DNA from: Taibaiella sp.
Lineage (GTDB): Bacteria; Bacteroidota; Bacteroidia; Chitinophagales; Chitinophagaceae
NCBI GenBank assembly: GCA_016786705.1
Contig: JAEUVV010000006.1
Span: forward strand, 577,640-641,639
Direction: 5' to 3'
Length of the DNA: 64,000 nt
This document shows positions 34,376 through 44,766 of the stretch, in pieces. Under the pieces are notes generated by a model that was not told the origin of the DNA, did not search any database, and saw nothing but the letters and a program-made list of their open reading frames with translations. How positions within the stretch are numbered: the stretch's first letter is position 1; every line of letters begins with the position of its first letter. The position numbers were made by a program, and so were the translations under genes.

Positions 34376-36376
34376 TTATAGTGTTTCTTTCAGCCAGTCA
34401 AAGAAGGCCCTTTGCCATACCAGACCGTTATGCACTTTCAGCACCCAGTGATTTTCATCCGGGAAGTACACCAGGCGTGATTTTATACCCTTCAGCTGGG
34501 CCGCCTGGAAAGCCTGGAGTCCCTGCTCTATAGGCACCCGGTAATCCTTTCCACCCTGGTAGATCATAATAGGAGTGTTCCATTTATCTATATAATTACT
34601 GGGGTTGAACTCGGTATACCCTTTAGGAGCCGGCTTTTGCCAGTAATTACCCCCCAGGTCCCAGTTGGCAAACCAAAGCTCCTCTGTAGTGCCATACCAG
34701 CTTCTCATATCAAACAAGCCATTATGGGCGATAAAGGTTTTAAAACGGTTGTTGTGGATGCCGGCCAGCATATACACACTGTAGCCGCCATAGCTGGCAC
34801 CTACCGCGCCCAGCCGGTCTTTGTCCACATAAGGTTCTTTTGCCATCTCGTCAATTGCCGTCAGGTAATCTTTCATCGGCTGGCCACCCCAGTCGCCGCT
34901 GATGTTTTCATTCCACTTCACGCCCCAGCCCGGCATGCCGGTACGGTTAGGCGCCACAACGATATAGCCGTTAGCTGCCATCAGCGCGAAGTTCCAGCGC
35001 ACACTGTAGAATTGGGTCAGCGCGCCCTGCGGGCCACCCTGGCAATATAAAAGGGTAGGATATTTTTTATTTTTATCAAAGCCCGGCGGGTATACTACCC
35101 ATACACCCATGTCCTTACCTTCACTGTTCTTGAACATTTTCAGTTCAGAAGTACACATTTCCAGGTTGTTGTACACGGCTTCATTGGCTTTGGTGAGCTG
35201 GGTCATTGTGCCGTTCTTGAGGTTCACCTGGTAAAGTTCAACAGCATGGTTAAAGTCAGTACGGCTTACCAGTACCCCGTTTGCTGTTTGGGCATGTACG
35301 CCTGCTACATCCCATTGCCCGTTGGTAATCTGTGTTACGGCATTGGGTTTGTTGATATGCACAGAGAACAATTGTGTCGTACCCCTGTAAGCGGCATTGA
35401 AAAAGATGGTTTTGCTGTCTTTGCCCCAGATAAATCCGCCATCGACAGTTTCGTCCCACCCGGCGGTTAAGTTAGTTTTCTTTAAAGTTTTAAGGTCTAA
35501 AATAACGAGGTCTATTTTATCCGCTTCGAAACCGTCACGGGCCATACTTGTCCAGGCGATATATTTCCCGTCAGGGCTGAATTCAGGATGGGTATCATAG
35601 CCCATCATGCCCTCGGTCCAGTTGCTGGTTGTACCACTGGCGATATCGTAAGCGTAGAGGTCTGTATTCGTGCTTTGCGCATAAGCTTTACCGGCCTTCT
35701 TTTTACAGACGTAAAGCAGGGTTTTGCTATCATTACTGAAGATGAAATCTTCAGCGCCGCCAAAAGGCATTTGCGGGGCATAATAAGGTTCGTCCTTCAG
35801 GATGTCTTTTGTTTCGTTACTGTTTACGGTAGTAATAAAGACATGCGAATAGGAACCTTCATTAAACTCATCCCAATGGCGGTAATCCAGGTCATTAAAA
35901 ATGTAACCTGAACTTTGTGGCACATCATTATATTTCGCACTGGCTTTTACTTTTTCCAGGCTTACCGGCTGGCTGAAGGCGATGGTCTTGCCATCCGGTG
36001 CGATACGTATATTGGTAGCGTCCTTAAGACCGGTATGAACCCTTACCCAATTGATACCTTTGTCTTTAGAAACGTAAAGGGCACCATCATTACTCGCATA
36101 CAGGCCGTTTTTATCCCATTGTACAAAGGTTTTATTGTCCAGGATAGTGGTAGCCACACTTTCTCCGGTCGCGTGGTTCAGGAGGAAATTCTGGCGCTCT
36201 GTCTTTTGCGTCGCCAGGTTGCTGTGCCCTACGCTGTAGAGAGAATGGGTGCCGTCCGGCAGGATACTTACCAGGTTCACTTTGCCCAGTTGCCAAAGGG
36301 TTTCGGGAGTTAATGCTTGTTTTTGTGCCATAGCTAATAAAGGAGATATTGCTAATGCTAAAAAGAATTTTTTCAT
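34376..36376 (-). CDS. Exported S9 peptidase (dipeptidyl/acylaminoacyl peptidase-like)
   Basis: A 666-residue serine peptidase. After a signal peptide (MKKFFLALAISPLLAMA) a beta-propeller of WD40/PD40-type blades (about 25-410, with LYAYDIASG and YIAWTSMARDGFEADK) precedes an alpha/beta-hydrolase domain with the nucleophile in GASYGG (about residue 529), Asp in YQGGKDYRVP and His in PDENHWV. It is shorter than DPP4 and resembles DPP5 or acylaminoacyl peptidases of Bacteroidota that trim dipeptides or blocked residues from peptides in the periplasm. The precise specificity is not readable. It stands alone between a terminator and the divergent nadA. Confidence 0.9.
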   Translation of the reverse strand: MKKFFLALAISPLLAMAQKQALTPETLWQLGKVNLVSILPDGTHSLYSVGHSNLATQKTERQNFLLNHATGESVATTILDNKTFVQWDKNGLYASNDGALYVSKDKGINWVRVHTGLKDATNIRIAPDGKTIAFSQPVSLEKVKASAKYNDVPQSSGYIFNDLDYRHWDEFNEGSYSHVFITTVNSNETKDILKDEPYYAPQMPFGGAEDFIFSNDSKTLLYVCKKKAGKAYAQSTNTDLYAYDIASGTTSNWTEGMMGYDTHPEFSPDGKYIAWTSMARDGFEADKIDLVILDLKTLKKTNLTAGWDETVDGGFIWGKDSKTIFFNAAYRGTTQLFSVHINKPNAVTQITNGQWDVAGVHAQTANGVLVSRTDFNHAVELYQVNLKNGTMTQLTKANEAVYNNLEMCTSELKMFKNSEGKDMGVWVVYPPGFDKNKKYPTLLYCQGGPQGALTQFYSVRWNFALMAANGYIVVAPNRTGMPGWGVKWNENISGDWGGQPMKDYLTAIDEMAKEPYVDKDRLGAVGASYGGYSVYMLAGIHNNRFKTFIAHNGLFDMRSWYGTTEELWFANWDLGGNYWQKPAPKGYTEFNPSNYIDKWNTPIMIYQGGKDYRVPIEQGLQAFQAAQLKGIKSRLVYFPDENHWVLKVHNGLVWQRAFFDWLKETL

Positions 36377-36624
36377 TCGAAAATCCGTTTAAGAATGTTG
36401 TAGTGCATACTTTGCCGTGAAGCAAAGACTAAGGCGCAAAGTAAGGGAATTTCCTGTGGATTATATAATTGTTACCTTGAACATGTCAATCCTTATAGTT
36501 TCCGGCTTTTTGTATCCGGCTCAGCTTACCTTTGAGCTCATTTAACATATTGGCTTAAGTATTTAAACTTCATTGTCATTATTAAGTCATAATTTAGTAT
36601 GCTAAAATAAATACATAGCAATCA

Positions 36625-37641
36625 ATGAGTGAAATGACTAATATGGACGCTTTGATGGCCGCCGTTCCTGAAAAGGGTTTTTTGGATGCTCCGATAGATC
36701 CACGTTTAGATTTAGTAGAAGAAATTAAGCGCCTGAAAGAAGAAAAAAAGGCCGTGCTATTAGCGCATTATTACCAGGAGTCCGAGATCCAGGATATAGC
36801 GGATTATATAGGTGATAGCCTTGGGCTGGCCGAGGCTGCTGCAAAAACCGATGCCGAAATCATTGTTTTTGCGGGCGTGCATTTTATGGCAGAAACTGCC
36901 AAAATATTAAACCCTAATAAGAAAGTATTATTGCCTGACCTTAATGCCGGCTGCTCCTTAAGTGATAGTTGTCCGCCCGATGTGTTCGCCGCATTTAAAA
37001 AGCAACACCCGGACCATATTGTGATTACCTACATCAACTGTAGTGCGGGTATGAAGGCTTTAAGCGATATCATCTGTACCTCGTCTAATGCGCAACAGAT
37101 CGTAGAAAGCCTGCCGAAGGACCAGAAAATTATTTTTGCACCGGATAAGAACCTTGGTGGATATATCAACAGGGTAAGCGGCCGTAATATGCTGCTTTGG
37201 GACGGGGCCTGTATGGTACACGAGATATTTTCCCTGGAAAAAATTACCCGGCTTAAGGAGCAACATCCTGAAGCCAAGCTCATTGCCCACCCGGAATGTG
37301 AAGAGCCATTGTTGAAAATCTCGGATTTCATTGGTTCTACCAGTCAATTATTGAAATATGTAACTACAGATGCGGCCGATACCTTTATTGTGGCCACAGA
37401 GGCGGGCATCCTGCACCAGATGCAAAAAGCGGCACCAAATAAAACGCTGATAGCGGCACCCCCGGAAAATAATTGTGCCTGTAATGACTGCCCATATATG
37501 AAACTCAATACTTTAGAAAAATTATACTTATGTCTGAAGTATGAAACACCGGAGATTAATATGGAAGAATCCTTACGTCTTGCCGCCAAAAAGCCTATAG
37601 ATAAAATGTTGGAATTAAGCAAGCAATTTGGATTAATTTAG
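36625..37641 (+). CDS. nadA: Quinolinate synthase
   Basis: NadA condenses iminoaspartate with dihydroxyacetone phosphate to quinolinate using a [4Fe-4S] cluster. At 338 residues it is a typical bacterial NadA. Candidate cluster ligands are Cys110 (LNAGCSLSD), Cys196 (DGACMVHE) and one of Cys284/286/289 in [30 protein letters not shown] near residues 47-66 and the catalytic His/Tyr-containing segments are intact. A TAATTTAG box (about 36590-36597) is near the -7 consensus. It is a single-gene unit with a strong terminator; nadB lies about 17 kb away on the opposite strand. Confidence 0.95.
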   Translation: MSEMTNMDALMAAVPEKGFLDAPIDPRLDLVEEIKRLKEEKKAVLLAHYYQESEIQDIADYIGDSLGLAEAAAKTDAEIIVFAGVHFMAETAKILNPNKKVLLPDLNAGCSLSDSCPPDVFAAFKKQHPDHIVITYINCSAGMKALSDIICTSSNAQQIVESLPKDQKIIFAPDKNLGGYINRVSGRNMLLWDGACMVHEIFSLEKITRLKEQHPEAKLIAHPECEEPLLKISDFIGSTSQLLKYVTTDAADTFIVATEAGILHQMQKAAPNKTLIAAPPENNCACNDCPYMKLNTLEKLYLCLKYETPEINMEESLRLAAKKPIDKMLELSKQFGLI

Positions 37642-37682
37642 CCGTATTTGCGGCATTTAGCCAAGAATAAAGTAATATTATT

Positions 37683-37712
37683 AAGTGATGAATATTAATT
37701 CATCACTTTTTT
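37683..37712 (+). terminator. nadA terminator
   Basis: An 11-bp stem AAGTGATGAAT/ATTCATCACTT (37683-37693 with 37698-37708) with a 4-base loop is followed by six T residues. Confidence 0.85.
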
Positions 37713-37815
37713 ATTGTAGTCAGATATTGTATTTTTAAATAACTTTAACTACCTTTAAGCAATTTTTGTTTAAAAACAAAGATTTGCCCTTTATCATCCT
37801 ATTAAAAGTAAAACC

Positions 37816-40311
37816 ATGCAAAAAGTTCTTTTGAAAATTAGAAAATTGGGGCTGGCGTTTGCGGCACTGCTGTTTAGCGTGCCCTCCTTTGCTCAATTAA
37901 CGATTGTCGATAATGTAACTGCGGCCCAGCTGGTAGATAACCTGGTGGGTACCGGTGTTACTACACTGAATCCCACTTTAACCTGTAACAATAGTGCTTT
38001 TGGTACTTTTTCAGGCACCTCCAACCTGGGTATAGACAGCGGTATTGTATTAACGACCGGTGCGGCGAGGACTAACGGTGGCAATATCGGGGTAAATTCA
38101 CCCGCCAATATGGGTATGTCTAATCCGGCCTATTCTATAAACTGGGGCCCGGGTGATACGGACCTGAGTACCATGCTCGCCGGTTCTACTACTACCAATA
38201 CGAACAATGCCTGTGTACTTCAGTTCCAGTTTGTTCCGGCAGGAGATACCGTAAAGTTCGATTATGTATTCGGCTCTGAAGAATACCCGGAGTTTGCCTG
38301 TACCCAATGGAATGATGTTTTCGGTTTCCTGATCAGCGGGCCGGGAATCGTCTCCAATATCCCGGGGCTCCCTACAAAACGTAATATCGCCTTAGTACCC
38401 GGCACTACCAATATCCCGGTAGCGATTAACTCTATCAATTCGGGAATCGGCGGCGGCTCAGTATCTGTTTGTAGTAACCAGTATGCAGGAGCACCATTTA
38501 CCCAGTATTATGTAAATAATGGCAACGGAACTACTGTAGTATTCGATGGTTTTACAACGGTCCTCACGGCCATTCAAAGTGTTATTCCCTGCGATACCTA
38601 TACGCTTAAACTGGCAGTTGCCGATGTGGGTGATGGTAGTTTCAATTCCGGTGTATTCATCAAAGCCGGTAGTTTAAACTCTATTGGCCTCGTGGCGGGT
38701 GCCCAGGGTATGAATATTACCGCCAGCGATACCGCATTTATCGTGCGGGGCTGCCCGGCAGCAGAGGTGACTATAGAACGCCAGACTGCAGCCCCTACGC
38801 CGCTTGTTGTACCTTACGTTTTGGACGGTACCGCGGTCAATGGCGTAGATTATGAATTTTTATCCGGTACGGTTACCATTCCGGCCGACTCTACGATCGG
38901 CAGATTGTCTGTGAAAGGCTTACCGCTGACCACTACAGGCGCCAATAAAATTGCTATTGTTAAATTCCTTTCGCCATACAGCTGCGGGTCTAATGCTATT
39001 GTTATTGACTCCGCTATCGTATCGATCCAGGATTCGATCCTGCTTACTTCAAGCATTGCCGATACTTCAATCTGTTTCGGGGTGCAGCTGGATGTAAATT
39101 TCACTACAGACACTATTTACGGTCCGTTGAGTTTTGAATGGGTGCCCAATTCAGGGGTCAGCAATGCCCAGATCGATTATGCAAGCCTTTCTTTCCCGGT
39201 TGCCGGCAATTATGAATATCAGTATAAAGTCAGGATACCCAGCCAGGATACGAACTGCCGGGCTTCTACGGCAACTTTATTGATTAACGTTCAGGATATA
39301 CAGGTGAACATCGGTAGTGATACCTCTATTTGTACTTACGACCAGTTGCAGATGTTTGCGGAAGCATCCCCGCAGGATACGGGTGGCTCTTATCAGTATA
39401 GCTGGTTGCCTGCAGACAGGTTTAATGACCCTACGCTTGTAGCGCCGCTGCTTTTAGCTGGCGGTACTTCCACGGATATTGTAGCTATTCTACGAACAGA
39501 TATAGGGTGTATAGGGCGTGATACCATAACACTGACCGTTAACCCGGGAGAATTTGTAAGTGTATCTCCTTCAGATACGGCGATCTGCCCGGGAGAAGTT
39601 GTAGTGCCTGTAATCAGCAGCTCACTTGAAAGTACGCCATTATTGCCTAATTATGAATATTACTGGACGCCTGAAATTGCTTTAAACGGAGGCCATCCTA
39701 CGGCGATCAATCAGCGATTCAGCCCGGCTTCTAATACCCTTTACCGTCTAGTGGTTAAAAATGAGTTTGGCTGTTATGATACCAGTTTTGTGGACGTAAC
39801 CGTGCATCCGAATGCGGTGGTGAATGTGCCGGATTCTATAGTGATGTGGCTGGGAGAAAGTTACCAGTTATCTCCGGCTACAAACGCTGTAAGATTCAGC
39901 TGGTTCCCTGTATCGGGTATCAGCAACCCGGCTATTGCCAACCCGGTATTCTCTCCGGAAGTAAATACCCGTTATTTTTACACAGCGACAACAGATTACG
40001 GTTGCGAGCTGACCGATTCGGTAGATGTACTAGTACGCCATGAAGGGGTAATCGATATGCCTAATGCATTTAATCCTAATAATACCACCTTCAAGCCTGT
40101 ATTCAGGGGCAATTTCAGCCTGGAAGCATTCGAGATATATGACCGCTGGGGTGGCATGGTGTACACTTCAAACAATATCAATAACGGATGGGACGGCACC
40201 ATTAAAGGGAATGCGGCACCATTGGGGGTATATGTTTACACGATCAAACTTATAAATAATGCTACGGGTTCCAGATCTCAGAAATCGGGTAATGTCACTC
40301 TTTTGAGATAG
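37816..40311 (+). CDS. Choice-of-anchor L protein with T9SS type-B tail
   Basis: An 831-residue surface protein. A signal peptide (about 1-26, LLFSVPSFAQ) precedes a choice-of-anchor L domain (about 30-270, with TAAQLVDNLVGTGVTTLNPTLT, GIDSGIVLTTGAA, VFGSEEYPEF and NDVFGFLISGPG), several beta-sandwich modules (repeated DTSIC and DTAICPGE starts typical of PKD-like domains), and the type-B C-terminal domain (about 745-831, MPNAFNPNNTTFKPVFRGNF, YDRWGGMVYTS, GWDGTIKGN). It is exported by Sec then T9SS. A PorP/SprF gene and a PorE-like gene follow in the same orientation, the usual partners for secreting and anchoring such proteins. Confidence 0.9.
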   Translation: MQKVLLKIRKLGLAFAALLFSVPSFAQLTIVDNVTAAQLVDNLVGTGVTTLNPTLTCNNSAFGTFSGTSNLGIDSGIVLTTGAARTNGGNIGVNSPANMGMSNPAYSINWGPGDTDLSTMLAGSTTTNTNNACVLQFQFVPAGDTVKFDYVFGSEEYPEFACTQWNDVFGFLISGPGIVSNIPGLPTKRNIALVPGTTNIPVAINSINSGIGGGSVSVCSNQYAGAPFTQYYVNNGNGTTVVFDGFTTVLTAIQSVIPCDTYTLKLAVADVGDGSFNSGVFIKAGSLNSIGLVAGAQGMNITASDTAFIVRGCPAAEVTIERQTAAPTPLVVPYVLDGTAVNGVDYEFLSGTVTIPADSTIGRLSVKGLPLTTTGANKIAIVKFLSPYSCGSNAIVIDSAIVSIQDSILLTSSIADTSICFGVQLDVNFTTDTIYGPLSFEWVPNSGVSNAQIDYASLSFPVAGNYEYQYKVRIPSQDTNCRASTATLLINVQDIQVNIGSDTSICTYDQLQMFAEASPQDTGGSYQYSWLPADRFNDPTLVAPLLLAGGTSTDIVAILRTDIGCIGRDTITLTVNPGEFVSVSPSDTAICPGEVVVPVISSSLESTPLLPNYEYYWTPEIALNGGHPTAINQRFSPASNTLYRLVVKNEFGCYDTSFVDVTVHPNAVVNVPDSIVMWLGESYQLSPATNAVRFSWFPVSGISNPAIANPVFSPEVNTRYFYTATTDYGCELTDSVDVLVRHEGVIDMPNAFNPNNTTFKPVFRGNFSLEAFEIYDRWGGMVYTSNNINNGWDGTIKGNAAPLGVYVYTIKLINNATGSRSQKSGNVTLLR

Positions 40312-40460
40312 AAAAACGGGAACTTTTGGATTTATTTAAAAAAAGTTAAAAAAAAACAAGGAAAATCAAAAAATTTTTAAGACTTTTAATGGCTCAAAGA
40401 GTTTGACCATAATTTGAATCATTAAATTATTTGTTAACAAAATAATATTTGGATAAAAAT

Positions 40461-41516
40461 ATGAAGTGTAGAAAAACTATCGCCAGTGCATTCCTGATCG
40501 CCAGTTCGGTGTTGAGCGGTATCGATGCTAAAGCACAGGATGTTCACTTTACACAATTCAATGCGACTCCTATGATTATCAATCCTGCATTTACAGGAGC
40601 GTTTCAGGGCGAGTACAGAGTTTCTGCCATATATCGTGATCAATGGCGTTCTGTTTTAGGGCCGGATGCCTTTAAAACATACGCGGTTTCTTTTGATATG
40701 CCGGTCATCAGGGATATTTCCATTGATGACTACCTGGCTGTTGGTGGCCAGCTTTACAATGATAGAGCGGGTACCGGCAATCTGAATAATTTTTCAGCAT
40801 TAGCATCTGTAGCTTATCATAAATTTTTCGGAGAAAGTGGTAAAGCTGCCTTAACGGTAGGTTTACAAGGTGGATATTCCAGTAAGAATATTGACCTGAG
40901 CCGCCTGTATTTTGCCGGCGATTTCCGCGAAGGACAATTTATTCAGGGCCTTGATCCGCAATATGCCAATCTTAATAATAAAGTAGACGCCTGGTTGATC
41001 AATGCCGGTCTTGCGTTTTCACATGCTCCTTCCGAGAAGTTCTCTTATGTAGTAGGTGGTGGTGCCAATAACCTGACCCAGCCTATGGAGTCCATGATGA
41101 AACGTGCAGAGACAAGAGATGTGGGTTTAGGTATCAGGTATACCGCACAGGTAGGTGCGATCATCGGAGTAGGAGAGCGTATGAGCCTGCGCCCGGCTTT
41201 CTTGTTCCAGACCCAGTCTGCAGCACAGGAAATTATAGGTGGTGCCGAGCTACATTACAAATTAGGAGATGATTATACGGTTCCTACCGCTCCTGCAGTC
41301 TTCCTTGGAGGTTGGTACCGTCACCAGGACGCGGCGATGGTGACCGCAGGTTTAGAGTTTAATGGTTTCCGCGTTGGCGTGGGCTATGATTTCAATACCT
41401 CTGGTTTAAGACAAGGTACAAATGGTTATGGAGGTTTTGAATTAATGTTCAGATATACAGCTCCAAGCCCTATAGATTTTGCAAGGAAACTATTATATCC
41501 TTGTGCAAGATTCTAA
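40461..41516 (+). CDS. PorP/SprF-family T9SS membrane protein
   Basis: An outer-membrane beta-barrel protein (351 residues) of the PorP/SprF family, needed for T9SS export and surface attachment of type-B proteins such as SprB in Flavobacterium. After a signal peptide (ASAFLIASSVLSGIDAKAQ) comes the family opening DVHFTQFNATPMIINPAFTGAFQGEYRVSAIYRDQW, then repeated barrel strands ending in aromatic YTAPSP. The ATG at 40461 is chosen; the frame also allows a TTG at 40449 in a less likely context. An AATATTTG box at 40444-40451, one base off the -7 consensus, would make the leader very short. It lies between the type-B cargo gene and the PorE-like gene. Confidence 0.92.
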   Translation: MKCRKTIASAFLIASSVLSGIDAKAQDVHFTQFNATPMIINPAFTGAFQGEYRVSAIYRDQWRSVLGPDAFKTYAVSFDMPVIRDISIDDYLAVGGQLYNDRAGTGNLNNFSALASVAYHKFFGESGKAALTVGLQGGYSSKNIDLSRLYFAGDFREGQFIQGLDPQYANLNNKVDAWLINAGLAFSHAPSEKFSYVVGGGANNLTQPMESMMKRAETRDVGLGIRYTAQVGAIIGVGERMSLRPAFLFQTQSAAQEIIGGAELHYKLGDDYTVPTAPAVFLGGWYRHQDAAMVTAGLEFNGFRVGVGYDFNTSGLRQGTNGYGGFELMFRYTAPSPIDFARKLLYPCARF

Positions 41517-41617
41517 AGCATATTAAGTAAAATGATTTTTTGAAAGGCGCCTTTTGAGGCATATTAATTCAAGGGATTTCAAAAACACAAACATTACATT
41601 TCAACGTTGCATAAAAT

Positions 41618-43822
41618 ATGAAACGCAAACCAATACTATTTTTATTAGCAGCCACACTGGCCTTTACCAGTGTTCAGACCAATGACGTTTTAGCACAAAG
41701 TCGGGAAAAAGACAAATACGGAAAACGAGCAGATGACCCTGTTGCCAAATTAGGTTATCAGAAAAAATTGCGTTGGGCAGATGGATTGTTTAAAGAAGGA
41801 AGTTTTTCAAATGCTGAGGAGTATTATGCTCAATTGCTTAATGAACAACCGCGTAATCCCTATTTGAAATACCAGATAGCAGAGTGTCAATGGTACCTGA
41901 GAGATTATGGTCCGGCGGCAAAAAGCTATGGCGAAGCTTATGATATAGCAAAAGCGGTTTACCCCGAAGCTAAATATAAGCAAGCGTTGATGTTGAAAAT
42001 GAATGGTGATTATGAGGAAGCGATCGCGGCCTTTGAAAAATTTAAAAAAGATAATCCCAAGCCTACTAAAGAGATAAAGCCTCTGATAAAGCAAAGTGAC
42101 CTGGAAATCAAGGGTTGCCACCTGGGTATGAGGTCTATTGCCAATCCTGAAGCAGCAAGCATTGCCAAGTTGGGTACTAATATCAACTCTGTTAACACAG
42201 AATTGTCTCCATTCCCATTAGGTGATACCGCTTTATTGTTTGCAACAATGCACTACGACAGGCAAGCGGATAAGATTGAAAATAAAAGAGCGGAGTATGT
42301 ATCTCGTTTTGTAGTTTCCAGCAAGGATAAATTTAATGAGAGAGATACTTTCCAATGGGCATTACCATTTATGGATGGAAAATTCAATGATTCCAAGTTT
42401 CACGTAGGTAATGGTTACCTGGCTGAAGGTGGAGATCGCTTTTTCTTTTCAAAATGCCTGGATAAGAAAGGAGATACAGCACGTTTGTGCCGCATTTTTG
42501 TGTCAGAATTTAAAGATGACCGTTGGGGCACCCCACAGGAGTTAGGTTTTGGTATCAATGAAAGAAATTCATCCAGTACCCATCCTTGTATCGTTAAAAT
42601 AGGTAAAAAGGAAATCTTATTCTTCTCTTCTAACAGGAAACTGCAAAGTCGTGGCGGATTTGATATCTGGTACTCTGTTTACGATCCGCGCCTGAAAACA
42701 TACCGCCGTCCTCAAAACGTAGGTAAGCAAATCAATACAAAAGGCAACGAGGTCACTCCTTATTTCGATAACAGGACTAACAAACTGTACTTCTCTTCCG
42801 ATGGTTGGGAAACAATGGGTGGATTAGATGTTTTTGAAGCTACTATGGCCGGTAACAGTCCTTCCCGCTACACTGCGGTAAAAAACATGGGTTACCCGAT
42901 CAACACTTCAGCAGATGATATGTATTTCATCCTGGACACTTATGGTAAACCGGACGGTTACCTGGTATCAAACCGTGTAGGTTCTGTTGCTTTAAAAAAC
43001 CCAACCTGTTGTGATGACATCTTCAGAGTACAGTTTGAGCCTAAATTAAAAGTAGTAGGTAAAGTTGTTGATGCCAAAACCCAGGAGCTGGTAAAAGAAA
43101 CAGTGGTAACAATGACCGATGAAAACGGAAACATGGTACCATTTAATTCTACCGACGGTAAGTTTGAGTTTAACACGCCAAGAGGACATGCCTACTCTTT
43201 TGTTGCGAGTAAACCACAATATAGCTCTTCCAGTGCGACTGTTAATACTGAAGGCGTAAAAAGAGAAGATAAGGATAATACTGTAGAGATTGAATTGTAT
43301 GTTAATAAAATTGACAATACAGGATTCCGTATCGATAACGTGTTCTACGACTTTAATGAGTCTGCTTTACGCCCTGAGTCATTAACTGACCTGGAGAAAT
43401 TAGCAACTTTGTTAAGAAATAATCCTTCTTTACGTACCGAGATCTACTCTTATACTGATGGTAAAGGAACACCGGATTATAACGAGCCGTTGTCTGTAGC
43501 AAGAGCTGAATCAGTATTGAATTACCTGGTTAATAGTGGCGGTATTGACAGATCCCGTATCTCCATTCACGGTAGAGGCGAAGCGAATAAGGTAGCCCAG
43601 GAAACGATCAATAATAAAGATAACGCTGCAGGACGCCAGTTAAACCGTCGTACAGAGTTTAAAATATTTGATGATGAAAGCAAGCGCATGATCTTTGATT
43701 CTGCGAAACCTGGAACAATCGGCAGCCAGGAGAAAAACCTGCAAGTCGACACAGAAAGTGCGACGGACGAAGTGGATGAAGATTCCAACCTGTCCAGACC
43801 AGGTAGTCGTGTAAACAAATAG
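41618..43822 (+). CDS. PorE-like TPR / beta-propeller / CRD / OmpA protein
   Basis: A 734-residue periplasmic or outer-membrane protein with the PorE domain order. A signal peptide (about 1-27) is followed by TPR helices (about 45-155, YYAQLLNEQPRNPYLKYQIAECQWYLRDYGPAAKSYGEAY), PD40-like propeller blades (about 190-450, GGFDIWYSVYD, LYFSSDGWETMGGLDVFEA), a carboxypeptidase-regulatory-like domain (about 480-565) and an OmpA C-terminal peptidoglycan-binding domain (about 580-690, NVFYDFNESALRPESLTDLEKLA, GRGEANKVAQ, NRRTEF). The acidic tail of about 40 residues is unusual. In Porphyromonas PorE links the T9SS to peptidoglycan. It follows a PorP/SprF gene, 101 bases away. Confidence 0.88.
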   Translation: MKRKPILFLLAATLAFTSVQTNDVLAQSREKDKYGKRADDPVAKLGYQKKLRWADGLFKEGSFSNAEEYYAQLLNEQPRNPYLKYQIAECQWYLRDYGPAAKSYGEAYDIAKAVYPEAKYKQALMLKMNGDYEEAIAAFEKFKKDNPKPTKEIKPLIKQSDLEIKGCHLGMRSIANPEAASIAKLGTNINSVNTELSPFPLGDTALLFATMHYDRQADKIENKRAEYVSRFVVSSKDKFNERDTFQWALPFMDGKFNDSKFHVGNGYLAEGGDRFFFSKCLDKKGDTARLCRIFVSEFKDDRWGTPQELGFGINERNSSSTHPCIVKIGKKEILFFSSNRKLQSRGGFDIWYSVYDPRLKTYRRPQNVGKQINTKGNEVTPYFDNRTNKLYFSSDGWETMGGLDVFEATMAGNSPSRYTAVKNMGYPINTSADDMYFILDTYGKPDGYLVSNRVGSVALKNPTCCDDIFRVQFEPKLKVVGKVVDAKTQELVKETVVTMTDENGNMVPFNSTDGKFEFNTPRGHAYSFVASKPQYSSSSATVNTEGVKREDKDNTVEIELYVNKIDNTGFRIDNVFYDFNESALRPESLTDLEKLATLLRNNPSLRTEIYSYTDGKGTPDYNEPLSVARAESVLNYLVNSGGIDRSRISIHGRGEANKVAQETINNKDNAAGRQLNRRTEFKIFDDESKRMIFDSAKPGTIGSQEKNLQVDTESATDEVDEDSNLSRPGSRVNK

Positions 43823-43843
43823 TAAATTGATTCGATTTTTTAT

Positions 43844-43877
43844 AAAGGTTTGCCATAATTTTGGCAAACCTTTTTTT
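43844..43877 (+). terminator. Terminator of the PorE-like gene
   Basis: A perfect 11-bp stem AAAGGTTTGCC/GGCAAACCTTT (43844-43854 with 43863-43873) with an 8-base loop, followed by T residues. Confidence 0.9.
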
Positions 43878-43896
43878 ATAGATAAGCCAATTCAAT

Positions 43897-44730
43897 ATGA
43901 ATTATACAAAGATTAATATACAGGCTACTGAGGTTGCTGACCGGGAGTTATGGCTGGGCATATTGAGCCAGCAGGAAGCCATCATAGGCCTGGAAGAATT
44001 AGATCATGGAGGCATTATCGCTTACACAACTAATTGGGAAAGTATACAAGACGAGATTGAGCACTGGAGCCGGCAAACCAAAGTTCCCTTTGTATTAAGT
44101 GAAGAAGCAGAGCAGAACTGGAATGCTACCTGGGAGTCGAATTTTGACCCTGTGGTGATAGAAGGCTTTTGTAGTGTCCGGGCCGATTTTCACGCGCCTA
44201 TAGCCGGGGTCGTGTATGATATCCGCATCACGCCTAAAATGTCTTTCGGTACCGGTCATCATGCTACTACAAGGTTAATGATGACGCAGATGAAAGACCT
44301 TGATTTTAAGAATAAATCGGTATTTGATTACGGTTCCGGCACCGGCATCCTGGCGATCCTGGCAGAAATGCTGGGCGCTACGCAGGTAGACGCGGTAGAT
44401 ATCGATGAATGGTCTTATGAGAATGGACTGGAAAACGTTACTACAAACCAATGTCACCATGTAACGGTTGCACAGGGAGATATTAACTGGGTAAAGCCGG
44501 GAAAGAAATATGACATTATCCTGGCCAATATCAACCGGCACATTTTGCTCGAATCCATGGCGCAACTAAACAATTTATTACATGCGGACGGGCAGCTGCT
44601 ATTAAGCGGCATCCTGAAGCTCCAGGATACTCATATTATTGTCGAAAAGGCAAAGTCCTGCGGCTTTGAAGCGCTCCGGCAAACAGATGATAACGGCTGG
44701 ACGGCGATCCTTTTCAAAAAAGTGAACTGA
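43897..44730 (+). CDS. prmA: Ribosomal protein L11 methyltransferase
   Basis: PrmA uses S-adenosylmethionine to trimethylate ribosomal protein L11. The N-terminal substrate-recognition domain (about 1-100) is followed by a class-I methyltransferase fold with MSFGTGHHATTRLM (about 118-131), the SAM motif DYGSGTGILAILA (about 147-159) and DAVDIDEWSYENGLEN with the acidic residue at the end of strand 2. NINRHILLESM is the motif-IV equivalent of NIL. The 277-residue length is usual. It starts just after the terminator of the PorE-like gene, so it is a separate unit ending at a further hairpin. Confidence 0.93.
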   Translation: MNYTKINIQATEVADRELWLGILSQQEAIIGLEELDHGGIIAYTTNWESIQDEIEHWSRQTKVPFVLSEEAEQNWNATWESNFDPVVIEGFCSVRADFHAPIAGVVYDIRITPKMSFGTGHHATTRLMMTQMKDLDFKNKSVFDYGSGTGILAILAEMLGATQVDAVDIDEWSYENGLENVTTNQCHHVTVAQGDINWVKPGKKYDIILANINRHILLESMAQLNNLLHADGQLLLSGILKLQDTHIIVEKAKSCGFEALRQTDDNGWTAILFKKVN

Positions 44731-44766
44731 TCCGTTTGTTAGCACTATTACGTGTTAAATTAAAAG

